NCBI GenBank assembly: GCA_003614735.1
Contig: KZ992436.1
Location: 321 to 64,320 of the forward strand
Source: Thamnocephalis sphaerospora
Taxonomy: Eukaryota; Zoopagomycota; Zoopagomycetes; Zoopagales; Sigmoideomycetaceae
Length of the DNA stretch: 64,000 nt
Direction of reading: 5' to 3'
The position numbers and the translations under genes were made by a program. Below are positions 22,560-31,656 of this stretch, one piece after another. Under the pieces are notes generated by a model, which worked only from the letters and a program-made list of their open reading frames with translations, did not search any database and had not been told where the DNA came from. Positions within the stretch are counted from its first letter, which is position 1. Every line of letters begins with the position of its first letter.

Positions 22560-23550
22560 ATGGCCTCTAGTCAACCTCCACTAACCGGCTCTGTCGCCAG
22601 TCTAAGCGGTCAGATTCCGTCGAGCGTGGCACAGCCGACCACTGCCGCTGTCGCAGCTGTGACGGGCATACCACCGTCGGCAGCCACCGCCGCGGGGATA
22701 GGTGTGGGCGCGCAGCAGCCACCTGTTGCCGCAGCCGCTGCTGCCGCCAGTACAGCAGGCCAGTATGAGGCATCGCTTCACGCTAGCATTGCCGCGGGTG
22801 CAGCGCGTGCGCGCCTTCTTGATCGTCTGGAGGCGATGTGCGGTCATGGACCGGGAGAGCCGTTTGCCGAACATGTTATTGCCTTCATACCAACCGACGC
22901 ACGAAAGCCCATGAATGCGCTGGCTACGCAGGAGGTGCAGCTGCGTCTGCGCCGCGAACTGACGGCTTACCAGCTACAGCACGAAAGTACAGGCAAGGAG
23001 CCTTTGGCCTGCCGCGAATGGTGGCTGTGCCAGTTTGGTCATCCAGAGACGCGGCCTGGTCGACAGGTGACAGTGCGTCCGTTTCTGCAAACGAGCATTG
23101 AGGGCAACGCCATGCTATTTATCGCGGCGCTGGGCTATGACTTTCTGTTTGAGTATGTGCGCCGAGGACGCGTGTTTACGTTTGATAACTCGGTGCGCGT
23201 CCATGTCTATCAGCCGCACAAGGCAAGTGTACGAACGCACGCAGTAGCATTAGATGCCTTCTCTGACACCGCGCATGCGACAGCTGAGTGTCCGCAATGC
23301 AGTGGCCAGCGCAAGTGCCGTGGACCGCGACTGGATCGTGGAGGCGACGGCAGTGTCCCCAGACTCGGAGCACATTCCACGGGCAACCGAGGCGCTGCTC
23401 CGTCTCAAAGGACTACTCGCGGGGTAGGTAGCCACGGTGCGTCCACTCGGTCAAGCACATTGTATTTACCACACAAACGCCAGCGTTGCAGAGTTGCGTC
23501 AGGTAGATCACATTGCATTGCAGCAACGCGCGTCAGACCGGAGAGGATAA
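22560..23550 (+). CDS. MED18: Mediator subunit 18 (Med18/Srb5)
   Basis: A long first exon carries an Ala/Thr/Pro-rich leader (residues 1-65), then YEASLHASIAAGAARARLL and LEAMCGHGPGEPFAEHVIAF, equivalent to human MED18 ESLIHRLRGLCDNMEP and DHEMVFLL. The segment WWLCQFGHPETRPG matches WHLRYLGQPEMG, and DFLFEYVRRGRVFTF matches MDHEFVAKGHLFRK. Two introns follow; the first has a GC donor (23223-23283) and the second ends at 23483. The end reads AELRQVDHIALQQRASDRRG. Med18 sits in the Mediator head with Med20 and contacts RNA polymerase II. The leader is longer than in most orthologues. Confidence 0.85.
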
Positions 23551-23898
23551 TGGAGATGTACGTGGATGTCACGACGCAGCATGCTTGTGGCGTTCAACCG
23601 CTTATCCGCAATAGAGATGAACAAACATGTGGTTTACCAAAGACAATCCGGTAATGCTTGCGTGTGGAACAAAACTTGTACTGGCATCCGCTGCCGTCGA
23701 CGCGCGTGTCAACGACAATTTTCCGGCGCATGGACTACAGTCGTGTGACATATCAGTTGTAAGGATAGATAAAAAAAGTAAGCAGTGGAGGCCAGCAGCA
23801 ACAGACATGAAGAGTTGTTTATCAGTAGAGCGACGGTAAAACAAAACCAGCTAGCAACTTGCTTGCTTGTAGAATGGCGCGCCAGCAACCAACGCTCG
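23551..23898. other. Convergent 3' intergenic region
   Basis: This 348-base space between the MED18 and FAN1 stops is AT-richer than its surroundings (runs of A at about 23770 and 23840) and presumably holds both 3' UTRs and polyadenylation sites. No gene is seen. Confidence 0.6.
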
Positions 23899-26718
23899 TC
23901 AGTGCATCGACGCCTCGCCCGCATCTGAAGCTGACTGCGAGCGAACGCGACACACCTCCACAGCGATGTTGCATGAAAGAAGCGTATGAATCCACACCTG
24001 TACCATGGCCGATCATCGTGTCAGTTGGATGCAAATGTACGCATACACCGACGGTACCTTTTGCGATTCAGACAGGCGGTCATTGGGACTCTTGACTGCA
24101 TGGATGTACCATTGGGTCAGCGCTACCATCCGCCACTAGACGCAAGCTGTCACCTACCTTCGACAAATTTGCATTCGCTCGTGCTACTCTTCCACAGACT
24201 AAGCAAGCATGATACACATCAGCAGCGTGCGATAATTTAGCAATCGCCAGCATCTCATACCACAAGTCTGGGACACCCGATGACCATCTCGTGTACTCTT
24301 GCGCTAAAAGTCGACAGATGGCGGACAGTGCACTGCCACCAAGACACTGGTGCACGTCGAAAGAGCACATGGGTATTCAAAGCTAGATATGCACTCGATA
24401 GCGCCGTGCACTTACCCGAGCAATCTCCAGTAGCACCGTGCGCGAATACTGCCAGGAGACACCAGCGCACATGGTATTGCGCGGGGCCTCTCGAGCATAC
24501 ACCTGACTAATCAGCTGCAGATACAAGCGCGATAGCGGCGTAGCAGTGTCATGCTCGTCCTCATCGACGTCTCGAATTGGGATGAGCACTTTGCCGTGCT
24601 CCACATCGACATCCTCAATCTGACGTAGTCGCGCATCGATTTCACCTCGACAGCCTGAGTACAATGTGCCACAGCTTATTAGCATACGCGACATGGTGTC
24701 TGCATGACAACGCTGTAAACGCCCACCAACATAGAATGCATCGGTCGCTAAATCGAGCGGAGCAGACTGTTCGGCAGTCTCAAAGGCACCGTCGCGCTCC
24801 GAAAACAAAATGTCCCAAAAGAGCAGCGTAAACTGCAGAGAAACACATGTAAGTGATCAGCTGTACTGGCGCACACCGCCGAGCTAACCAGTGTTTTTAC
24901 AATGCTGCCTTCTGCATGAAGTCTGCGACCATCCGTTAGCCGCACCCAAAGGCAACGGCACGTCTGCTCGCTTCTCTTACCCTTGATAGCCCTGTGAAGC
25001 GTAGTGGCAAAGTGCCAACTCCTCCACCGTTCCTTCTGTTGCATCTTCGCCTAGCCGATACACAGCCCTTGTACCAGAAGGCGACGTGCCTACACGGACT
25101 CCAGAAATAAAAATCACATCCGCCTCCCGGATACTCAGATGGGTAAAGCTGCGCTGCTCGCTAAATGGCACGGCGAGAATCCGCTGCAACTTTAGCACAC
25201 GGCGCTGGATCGTCTGCTGAGACGCCGTCCAAACGGTTGGATCCTCCAGCGCCCGGCCACAGGTGGCCAACGCGGCGCGCCTATCATGAAGATATCGTTC
25301 TTGCACAAGAGCAAGGCGCTCATACCAGACTCCGCGTGCGCCAATACAGTATGTTCTTTGATCCAGCAGCTTGCACAGCAGCGCAGCCTCGTCTTCGTAG
25401 CGCTTTAGCCGCGCCAGTGCTTTCAGGCCGTGTCCCATGATGCGCGTATAGACCCAGCCTACCGCAAATCACCGTTAGTAATAGCAAGACTTGCTAGCAA
25501 GCATATTTTTGCTCACCAGCGGAGAAACGAGAAAAGTAGTAGCTAGTGCGAGTGTCCGCGCCTTGCTCTAGCACAGATATAAGCGCCATATCTAGGCTAA
25601 TCTCGCATTCACGGCAGCGTGACCAGGCCATACGCGCATGCTCGTCCGAATCGCCTGCAAGCAGCTCCACGATCTCGCTTTCCACAGCCAGTGCCTCCTC
25701 GTATGCCAAAAGAGCATTTCGATCGGCAAATACGGTGCTGGACCGATGCACGGTGTATTCGGGATACTGGCGAAGACCAAATGCCGAGAGCAGCGCTTTC
25801 ACGATGGGCGGGTCGTCCGGGTCTGCAACACGGTAGTAGATAAGATGAGAACGCTGAAAAGCCTGGATCCCAGCAACGCGCAGTTTGACCAGTTTGCCTG
25901 CAAAGCGCAGTATTAGACCCTCGAATTAGCAGCAGACAACGAGATTTTAACGGCGCATTAGAGATCGCACCGGTCACGCCCAGTGCGCGCTGGAGTAGAC
26001 GTTTTTCGCCACTTTCCCGACACACAGTCAAGGTCAAAGTCGACTGAGCTTGGGCCTGCCTAAATGTAAGCGTTGGCTGCGTGCGCACCTGCCGTTTAAT
26101 GCGGGCAATCCGTCGGCTCTGCAAAAATGTATCAGCGACAGCAAGGTCTCGCCAGTGCTAATCGTATCTACCTTACTGACGTCTGACCGTGTCTTACGAC
26201 CTGCAGCCCCGACCAGCATGTCCAGCTCGCCTGCATTCAACAGCGCCAGCACTTCCTCTACAGACTCTACAGCATGTTCTCCATCTGCTAGGCCAGCCTT
26301 AAATAGCTCTTCCAGGGCGGCCGCAACATCGTCAATGCCATCGTAAGCAAGTGTGCGAGCGCGAATCCAGCCGTGCTTGCGCAGAAACAGACGCACGTAT
26401 AGGTGTTGCGCGGCGTCTATTACATAAGCCATTGTTAGTTAGAGTCTAGCGCTAGCCGTATGCAGCAAAGCGCATACCAGAAAGCTGCTCAAAGACGTCA
26501 AAAGTTGAGCATTCCTCCTCGCTGAACAGGTAACGCTCGTGGCTCAACACGACACGCAACACATCGCGGAATACGTGTACATGTATGGAATGTTGCGGCT
26601 GTGCACGCTTCAGCGACTCTGCGTCATTGCAAGTGCCTGCTCGCTTTCTGCTTGACCCTGCTTGGGTGTCATGACCAGCAGAAGCAAAGCAGGGATCGTC
26701 TTCGCCGGGCGGAAACAT
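23899..26718 (-). CDS. FAN1: Fanconi-associated nuclease 1 (FAN1)
   Basis: Start MFPPGEDDPCFASAG. The SAP/MR-like part reads AQHLYVRLFLRKHGWIRAR, aligning with human KLYVRLFQRKLSWIKM. Then comes the helical TPR region (LKRYEDEAALLCKLLDQRTY, GARGVWYERLALVQERYL), TVEELALCHYASQGYQG, and finally the VRR-NUC nuclease. Nuclease motifs are present: GVPDL carries the catalytic Asp, and FVEVKSPNDRLS (across an intron) supplies the Glu and Lys. It ends near EVCRVRSQSASD. FAN1 is a structure-specific 5' exonuclease and flap endonuclease for interstrand crosslink repair. No UBZ finger is seen at the N-terminus, as in other fungal members. About ten introns. Confidence 0.92.
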
Positions 26719-26741
26719 TGTGCAAAAAGTGATGCAGCAGC

Positions 26742-26747
26742 AAAAAA
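26742..26747 (-). terminator. RNA polymerase III terminator of tRNA-Asp
   Basis: Six consecutive T residues on the minus strand begin one base after the tRNA 3' end, a standard Pol III stop signal. Confidence 0.8.
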
Positions 26748-26748
26748 G

Positions 26749-26820
26749 CTCTCTGTCGGGGAATTGAACCCCGGTCTCCCGCGTGACAGGCGGGCATACT
26801 CGCCACTATACTAACAGAGA
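26749..26820 (-). tRNA. tRNA-Asp(GTC)
   Basis: A 72-base cloverleaf without an intron. The acceptor stem TCTCTGT pairs with ACAGAGA and G is the discriminator. The anticodon stem CCCGC/GCGGG encloses the loop CTGTCAC with anticodon GTC (Asp). The T arm is CGGGG-TTCAATT-CCCCG, with an intact B box (GGTTCAATTCC). It lies 30 bases upstream of the FAN1 start, on the same strand. Confidence 0.96.
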
Positions 26821-27840
26821 TTATTGATGACAAAAAATGACAAGGCAGTTTGAAATTTTTATTTTAGCACAAATGGTGTATTTCTCCGGCTTTTTTTACT
26901 AATGGCGGCAGTGCGTACTTGTGTTTGCGACATGCTAGTCAGCGAACCGCTAGTCATGCTGGGAGCGCTTTACGCTTACAAGTCCACCGACACTTAATAA
27001 AGCGTCAGTGGGATACTCTTCAGTAACAAAAAAACACACACACACACTGGTGCGGTTTCTGCCAGAGGCCCACAAACAGCTTCTGTAGTCCTGACGTGCT
27101 TACAGCAGGACTAGCGGTGGAGTCGACTATCCCAACAAACGCGACCACTGCACCGAGCGGCGAAGCCAACGCCTAGCCCCTCGTTCATTCGGAACAGCCA
27201 AAGCAGTCGACGATCGCACATAAGCGATCAGCCCAACAGCGAAAACGAGCAACTAAATTTGAGTAAGCTCATCACCATCAGCACCTCTTGGAGCGACGTC
27301 AGCCGAATCTTTGAGGACGAATACCCGTCTGACTACGACTTTGAGTAACATCAGGTTCGAAACACCTAGGCGGCGGATTGCCATCGCCACCGCCACAACC
27401 AGCCAGGGAGTGGTGAGTGGCGCAGCCGTACGTCGACTAGTCACGAGTAACTACGAGTATTTCCGGCGTCGCCGATAGCTGAAAGGGTTTTCCAGCTGGG
27501 AGTGTTTTCCCCCAAGTGGTTTACCTCCCTGTACGGTTCTTTCTCCCTGACAGAGCCCGAGTGATCTTCTACATGGTCGCAAAAGGTTTCCGCCTGGTTC
27601 GGATATGGCCAAATTCAGTCGATTGAAAAATGGTGAGACAGGCCATAGGGTTACTCGCTGGATCAGAATGTCTGCTGTGCTGGTCCGCGTGAGAGGCATA
27701 GGCAATGGGCAGGCATCAGCATTCCCAACGGTGCCAATAAAACTGCAGCATCAACATCACCAGCGGAATGCATGACGTCAATGCGCACTGGTAATTATCA
27801 GATACCTATTCGTCTGTGACCACTGCACCTAGCTCTATAC
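26821..27840. other. Gene-free, compositionally distinct region upstream of tRNA-Asp
   Basis: This 1.0 kb stretch begins directly upstream of the tRNA gene. It lacks the splice-signal texture of its neighbours, has A/T runs (26850-26910 and a CA run near 27032-27047), and no recognisable coding region. Minus-strand frames at 27253-27444 and 27451-27705 encode sequence I cannot place. Position and texture would fit an old insertion targeted to a tRNA gene, but I found no paired terminal repeats, no target duplication and no retroelement protein, so this is only a possibility. Confidence 0.4.
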
Positions 27841-28203
27841 ATGACTTTTGATACTAGCACGCTCGTCAGTTTAGCTCTAACCACCAAGGCTGCAGTTCGC
27901 CAAATATCTCCGCAAACCAGCTCTTTCACCATAGTTACGCTGTTATCAATGATAGCGCAGGAAGTCTTTTTCCCACGCGAGCTCACCCACATACCATGCT
28001 GGGTGGTGATTTTATTGGCGCTAGTGATGGCCTACATCGGCAGTAGGCTAATAATGTCTCGAATGCGCCAAGCACGAGGGAGCGCGGCAGATGGCAGTGT
28101 TGGCTGCAGTGCTTGGGCTTGCACGCACTCTCTTCATTTCTGCCGCCTTGTTGTGTCACGCCCTTGCTCGGATATTGTTCAGTGCCGCAAGCCGGCAGTC
28201 TAG
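27841..28203 (+). CDS. Possible small membrane protein, unrecognised
   Basis: A 120-codon frame opens MTFDTSTLVSLALTTKAAV and has one clear membrane span (CWVVILLALVMAYIGSRLIM, about residues 53-72) followed by a basic flank. The residues after about 75 are cysteine- and serine-rich and may belong to an intron or 3' UTR rather than to the protein. I recognise no family. The hydrophobic span and basic flank are the only support for a real gene. Confidence 0.3.
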   Translation: MTFDTSTLVSLALTTKAAVRQISPQTSSFTIVTLLSMIAQEVFFPRELTHIPCWVVILLALVMAYIGSRLIMSRMRQARGSAADGSVGCSAWACTHSLHFCRLVVSRPCSDIVQCRKPAV

Positions 28204-28540
28204 CGGCCGAGAACCCGCTCGACGGCATTACTGGCTAAAGCGGCCCGATGGCTCAGGTTAGTGCACGATTGGTTGGTGCTGACTGTACGTGCATTGCAGC
28301 TGGCCTTATCAGTAGCTGATGCTTCACACACTGCTTACTCCATATTGTTCGCTGTGTACACGTGAAGCGGATTGCTGCTCGGTTTGCGCGACTCCGATGC
28401 CGATGGCACGACTATAATACTTTACCTTTTTGGCACACCATTACCCATCTAATTTCTTCTCCACACCATTCTTACCCACCCTTCTGCAATACCGCAGGTA
28501 TTCACCACATAGTCGTCTATAGGAATTTACCTTTTGTACC
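28204..28540. other. Upstream region of the small acidic protein gene
   Basis: This 337-base stretch carries pyrimidine-rich sequence (CATTCTTACCCACCCTTCTG at about 28464) just before the next start codon, as expected of a promoter and leader. No gene is seen. Confidence 0.5.
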
Positions 28541-28888
28541 ATGTCTGCCAACACTGAAATTGACCAGGTAGCCAAGTGTCCTGCGCGCGCCCGCTACCAA
28601 CAGCGGTAGACCTCCTGCTAACGTTTTCTGTAATTACGCGCGTGCCAGACAACCAAGCCGGAAGTGCAGCCCATCGGCCTGTTTGATGCAGGATACCAGA
28701 AAGAACTGGAGGCAGTCGAATGGGTGGCGGGCATGACTGCAGACGAGAGCTCAGAGCTGGGCGCTGCTTTGCGCCGACTGCGTGCGGATAGCGTGAGCGC
28801 ACCCGCTCACGACGCCATTCTCGAAAATCTGGCAGCGGTTGAGAAGGCACTGGCAGCCGACTCGGCTGTCTCAAACGGCACACAGTAA
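28541..28888 (+). CDS. Small acidic helical protein, unrecognised
   Basis: Two exons: 28541-28567 (MSANTEIDQ) and 28649-28888, separated by an 81-base intron with a clear GTAGCC donor, CTAACG branch and CCAG acceptor. The product is about 88 residues: a disordered start, GLFDAGYQKELEAVEWVAGM, then two predicted helices (ELGAALRRLRADSV and AILENLAAVEKALAADSA). It has no signal peptide or membrane span. The intron and good codon use make it a likely real gene. I do not recognise the family. Confidence 0.6.
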
Positions 28889-29111
28889 TTGACAAGCGCT
28901 ATCTGGCACGATTAAAGAACAGATGAAGCTGCTTTTACTGAAAGCATGATGTGTGCAATGAAACGAAATGCGGGGAGGCACATAAAGGCTTGGTGTAGTG
29001 GCGCTGGGCAGAATGATGGCCACATGGAGGCACCAGCATGACGGTTGACGAATGAAAACCGGCATGTAGGCCAACTGCCACCATCTCCACACACAGGCCC
29101 TATGCGAACGA

Positions 29112-30557
29112 CTACATGCCTTGATCGCTACTGCTACTGCTGTGGTCAGTGCGGAACAGATCAGTGCGGTGGTAGAAAAGCTCAACACGCCGATGAAAGG
29201 CCTCTAGCTCCGCAAGGCGATCTGCGTGGGCGTGCAGCAGCATTCTATGTTCGGTGCGCGACTCGCGCCAGCGTGACTCCAGCCATTCTATGCGATGCAG
29301 TAGGGCCACATCGCGCGCCGTCTCTGGAGGACCGCCCGTCCACGGTGGCGGACGGTCATAGTCGGGATCCGAGAGGCTGTAGGAATGTCTGCGCTGTAGC
29401 GGCTGGCTGAACGGCAGCTTTCTTGGCGACGGGTCAATGGCGGAGGCGGGTGGTGCCAACTCCTTTGGTGCCGTCGACATGGGAGGTGCACTCTCCCTCA
29501 ACTGGCCAACGCCACTATCGTGACTTCCTGTTCGATGAATGGCCTGGTCGGCCCATTTGCTGCCTGTCCCGTCCAGCGGGCCGCTGCTTCCGCCAAAAAT
29601 GCCGCCGCTATCACTGACAGGCACCCAGGCGACGCCAGATGGCAGACGCGCAAGCATGTATCCCCGCAGCAGATAACGCTGCACAAACCCCCAGGGCTTG
29701 AGCCGTGGAGCACCAAACATGAACGTATACAGAATGACCGCAAATGATATGGCGCCGCCCAGCAAATTGATCAAGTCCAGCCAGGTGGTAACACGCATGC
29801 CAACGCGACGCTCGACGGAGAATTGCGCCGTAACGCCATTGCCCACTGTCGAGTGTGCTGGGAGTAGTCGTAGGACAATAGCTCGCCCGGCTGTCGTTGG
29901 GGCAGCAGCAGAGTCCAACACCGACTCGTAGTCGGTCGACAGGGTGCCGTTGGGCATGATCACATCGGACTCACGAACGCGCAGCGTGTGATTGGTGTCC
30001 ATACGCAGCGCGTGGCTTTCAAGTGTTGCGTAGAATGATGCGCTCAGACCTGCGAGGTCTGCCTCGGGTGGTTTTTGGAGCGCTGGAAGCACCGTAACAT
30101 AGACGTCGCTACGGGTATCGTTGCCACCCAGATTCAGTTGCAAACGCAGATCAGACACAGCATTGGATCGGCTGACCGAGGCCCCAGCTGGGTAAAACAC
30201 CGCGGATGACTCGGGCTGTATCCAGAGCAGAGAGCGCGACATGCCGGCGCTAGTCGCGTTTGCATGGTGCACAATGGTCTGCATGGAAAGTGCGGGCGCT
30301 CCAGCCTCTGCACTACTGGTACCGGTTAGTGAAACTTGAGCATCGGCAAATAGACCCAGCGAGCCGATGAACAACAGAGCGGGCACATTGACGCCGCGTG
30401 CTCCGTGCTCTGACCGAAAGACAATCGCGGGATGCAACACATGCAGTATTTCAACAACCGTCAAGAATGTGAGTCCGGCCGCGAGGAGGAGCACCACCAC
30501 AATGCGCGCTACGCCCAGCGAGCGTGGCTCATAGGAGCGAAAGAGCAGGTTGGACAT
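29112..30557 (-). CDS. Two-span membrane protein with extracytosolic domain, function unknown
   Basis: Intronless, 481 residues. The N-terminal span (VARIVVVLLLAAGLTFLTVV, residues about 16-35) is followed by a luminal/extracellular domain of about 210 residues with possible N-glycosylation sites (NATS, NDT, NHT, NGT). A second span (LINLLGGAISFAVILYTFMF) leads into the conserved-looking GAPRLKPWGFVQRYLLR. The cytosolic tail is Pro/Ser-rich, then a short coiled coil (WLESRWRESRTEHRML). I recall similar spans followed by KPWG in unannotated fungal proteins, but no function is known to me. It is probably a plasma membrane or endomembrane protein. Confidence 0.7.
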   Translation of the reverse strand: MSNLLFRSYEPRSLGVARIVVVLLLAAGLTFLTVVEILHVLHPAIVFRSEHGARGVNVPALLFIGSLGLFADAQVSLTGTSSAEAGAPALSMQTIVHHANATSAGMSRSLLWIQPESSAVFYPAGASVSRSNAVSDLRLQLNLGGNDTRSDVYVTVLPALQKPPEADLAGLSASFYATLESHALRMDTNHTLRVRESDVIMPNGTLSTDYESVLDSAAAPTTAGRAIVLRLLPAHSTVGNGVTAQFSVERRVGMRVTTWLDLINLLGGAISFAVILYTFMFGAPRLKPWGFVQRYLLRGYMLARLPSGVAWVPVSDSGGIFGGSSGPLDGTGSKWADQAIHRTGSHDSGVGQLRESAPPMSTAPKELAPPASAIDPSPRKLPFSQPLQRRHSYSLSDPDYDRPPPWTGGPPETARDVALLHRIEWLESRWRESRTEHRMLLHAHADRLAELEAFHRRVELFYHRTDLFRTDHSSSSSDQGM

Positions 30558-31656
30558 GGGACTGCAAGATGCACAACAGGACGGTCAGACCAGCCGCGCG
30601 TCGCAAGTGCGGCAGTCGTGTAAGTACACTGCAGGCACCCCGGCTCAATGTGTGATAGTGCACAGTATAGTGGATCAAAGTTGTGTGCGAGTGCACGATG
30701 CTGGAAATGCTAAAGATGCTGATGCTAGTTTGCTGTCACGCCGGAAAAATGCAGCTTCGCGCGTGGATACAGGAGACAAGAGGATGGATACAGGCGGGAA
30801 AATCAGAGCGTAGCGTGAAGAGAGTGAGAGAGAAGCGGCACGGCAGACAATGGGCGCTGTCTGGCTAGCTGCGTCATTAGCGCAGATGTGGATGCAGGGC
30901 CAAAGGCGATAGTCGGGTGACGCGGCCGTTGTAACACAACAGCTAAATTTACATCGCCGCTTAGCCGTCTATATATATATACCAGTATAGCCACTAGCTA
31001 CGTGGTTGCCGTCGATCGGCACAAGCGCGTGCAGGCGTGAGAGACAGGCTATTTTCTACTGATGTCCGATAACAGCAGCACGCGTCGCCGCCAGTGGCTG
31101 GTGCGCTGTTGTGGCGTCTGCAGTGCGGTCTATCTTGAGCGTTAGGTGGCCGGCTCGTCTGCGCAGCTGCCTAAAGCGGAGGACCGAAAAGTTGGCGATT
31201 GTTCGCTGTGCGCCAACACAGGCAAGGGCATGGCGCCTTTGAAGTGGATACGCACGCAAGATGCCGCCATTATGGACTGCTTGGCAAGGTGGTACGCCGC
31301 ATCTCAAGTGGCCAAACAAATCTTTGCCACGCTCATGGCTGGTGGATGCTGCCAGGGGCTGAGAAGGCGAGTGACGTCCTATCAACGGCAAGCGTGCATG
31401 GTGGGCAGAACCACGTCTCTCGTCACGACCGTCGATTCGCGCAATCCAGCATCCAAACAACACGCTGTTCTAAGAGGTTGGCGCATGCAAGTGCCCGTGC
31501 GTGGACGCACAGGCGCGTGTGCACGCTTGCTACGGTAGCCGGCCGGGGCGCGATTTCTCTGTAAACAGCCTGTATTTAGTACATGTAGTGGCGCGAAACA
31601 CGTAACGCCCAGAGGCAAAGTGGACGAATGTGGCGTGAACAAGGTGTCACTAGTGA
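30558..31656. other. 1.1 kb region without a supported gene
   Basis: It lies between the start of the membrane protein gene and the stop of the coiled-coil gene. A TATATATATA run sits at about 30970-30982. A plus-strand frame from 31061 (MSDNSSTRRRQWLVRC) contains two CxxC pairs about 30 residues apart if a 26-base gap is removed (CGVC and CSLC), but such an intron would be unusually short. Other frames of 120-135 codons have no domain. I leave the region open. Confidence 0.4.

Noticed and set aside
27531-27539. GTACGGTTC, resembling the tail of a group II intron domain V
   Set aside because: The complementary upstream half of the domain V hairpin is missing, so this is a chance match.
31199-31564. 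121-codon plus-strand ORF
   Set aside because: No domain, unusual residue make-up (His/Arg-rich), and equally long frames on the other strand.
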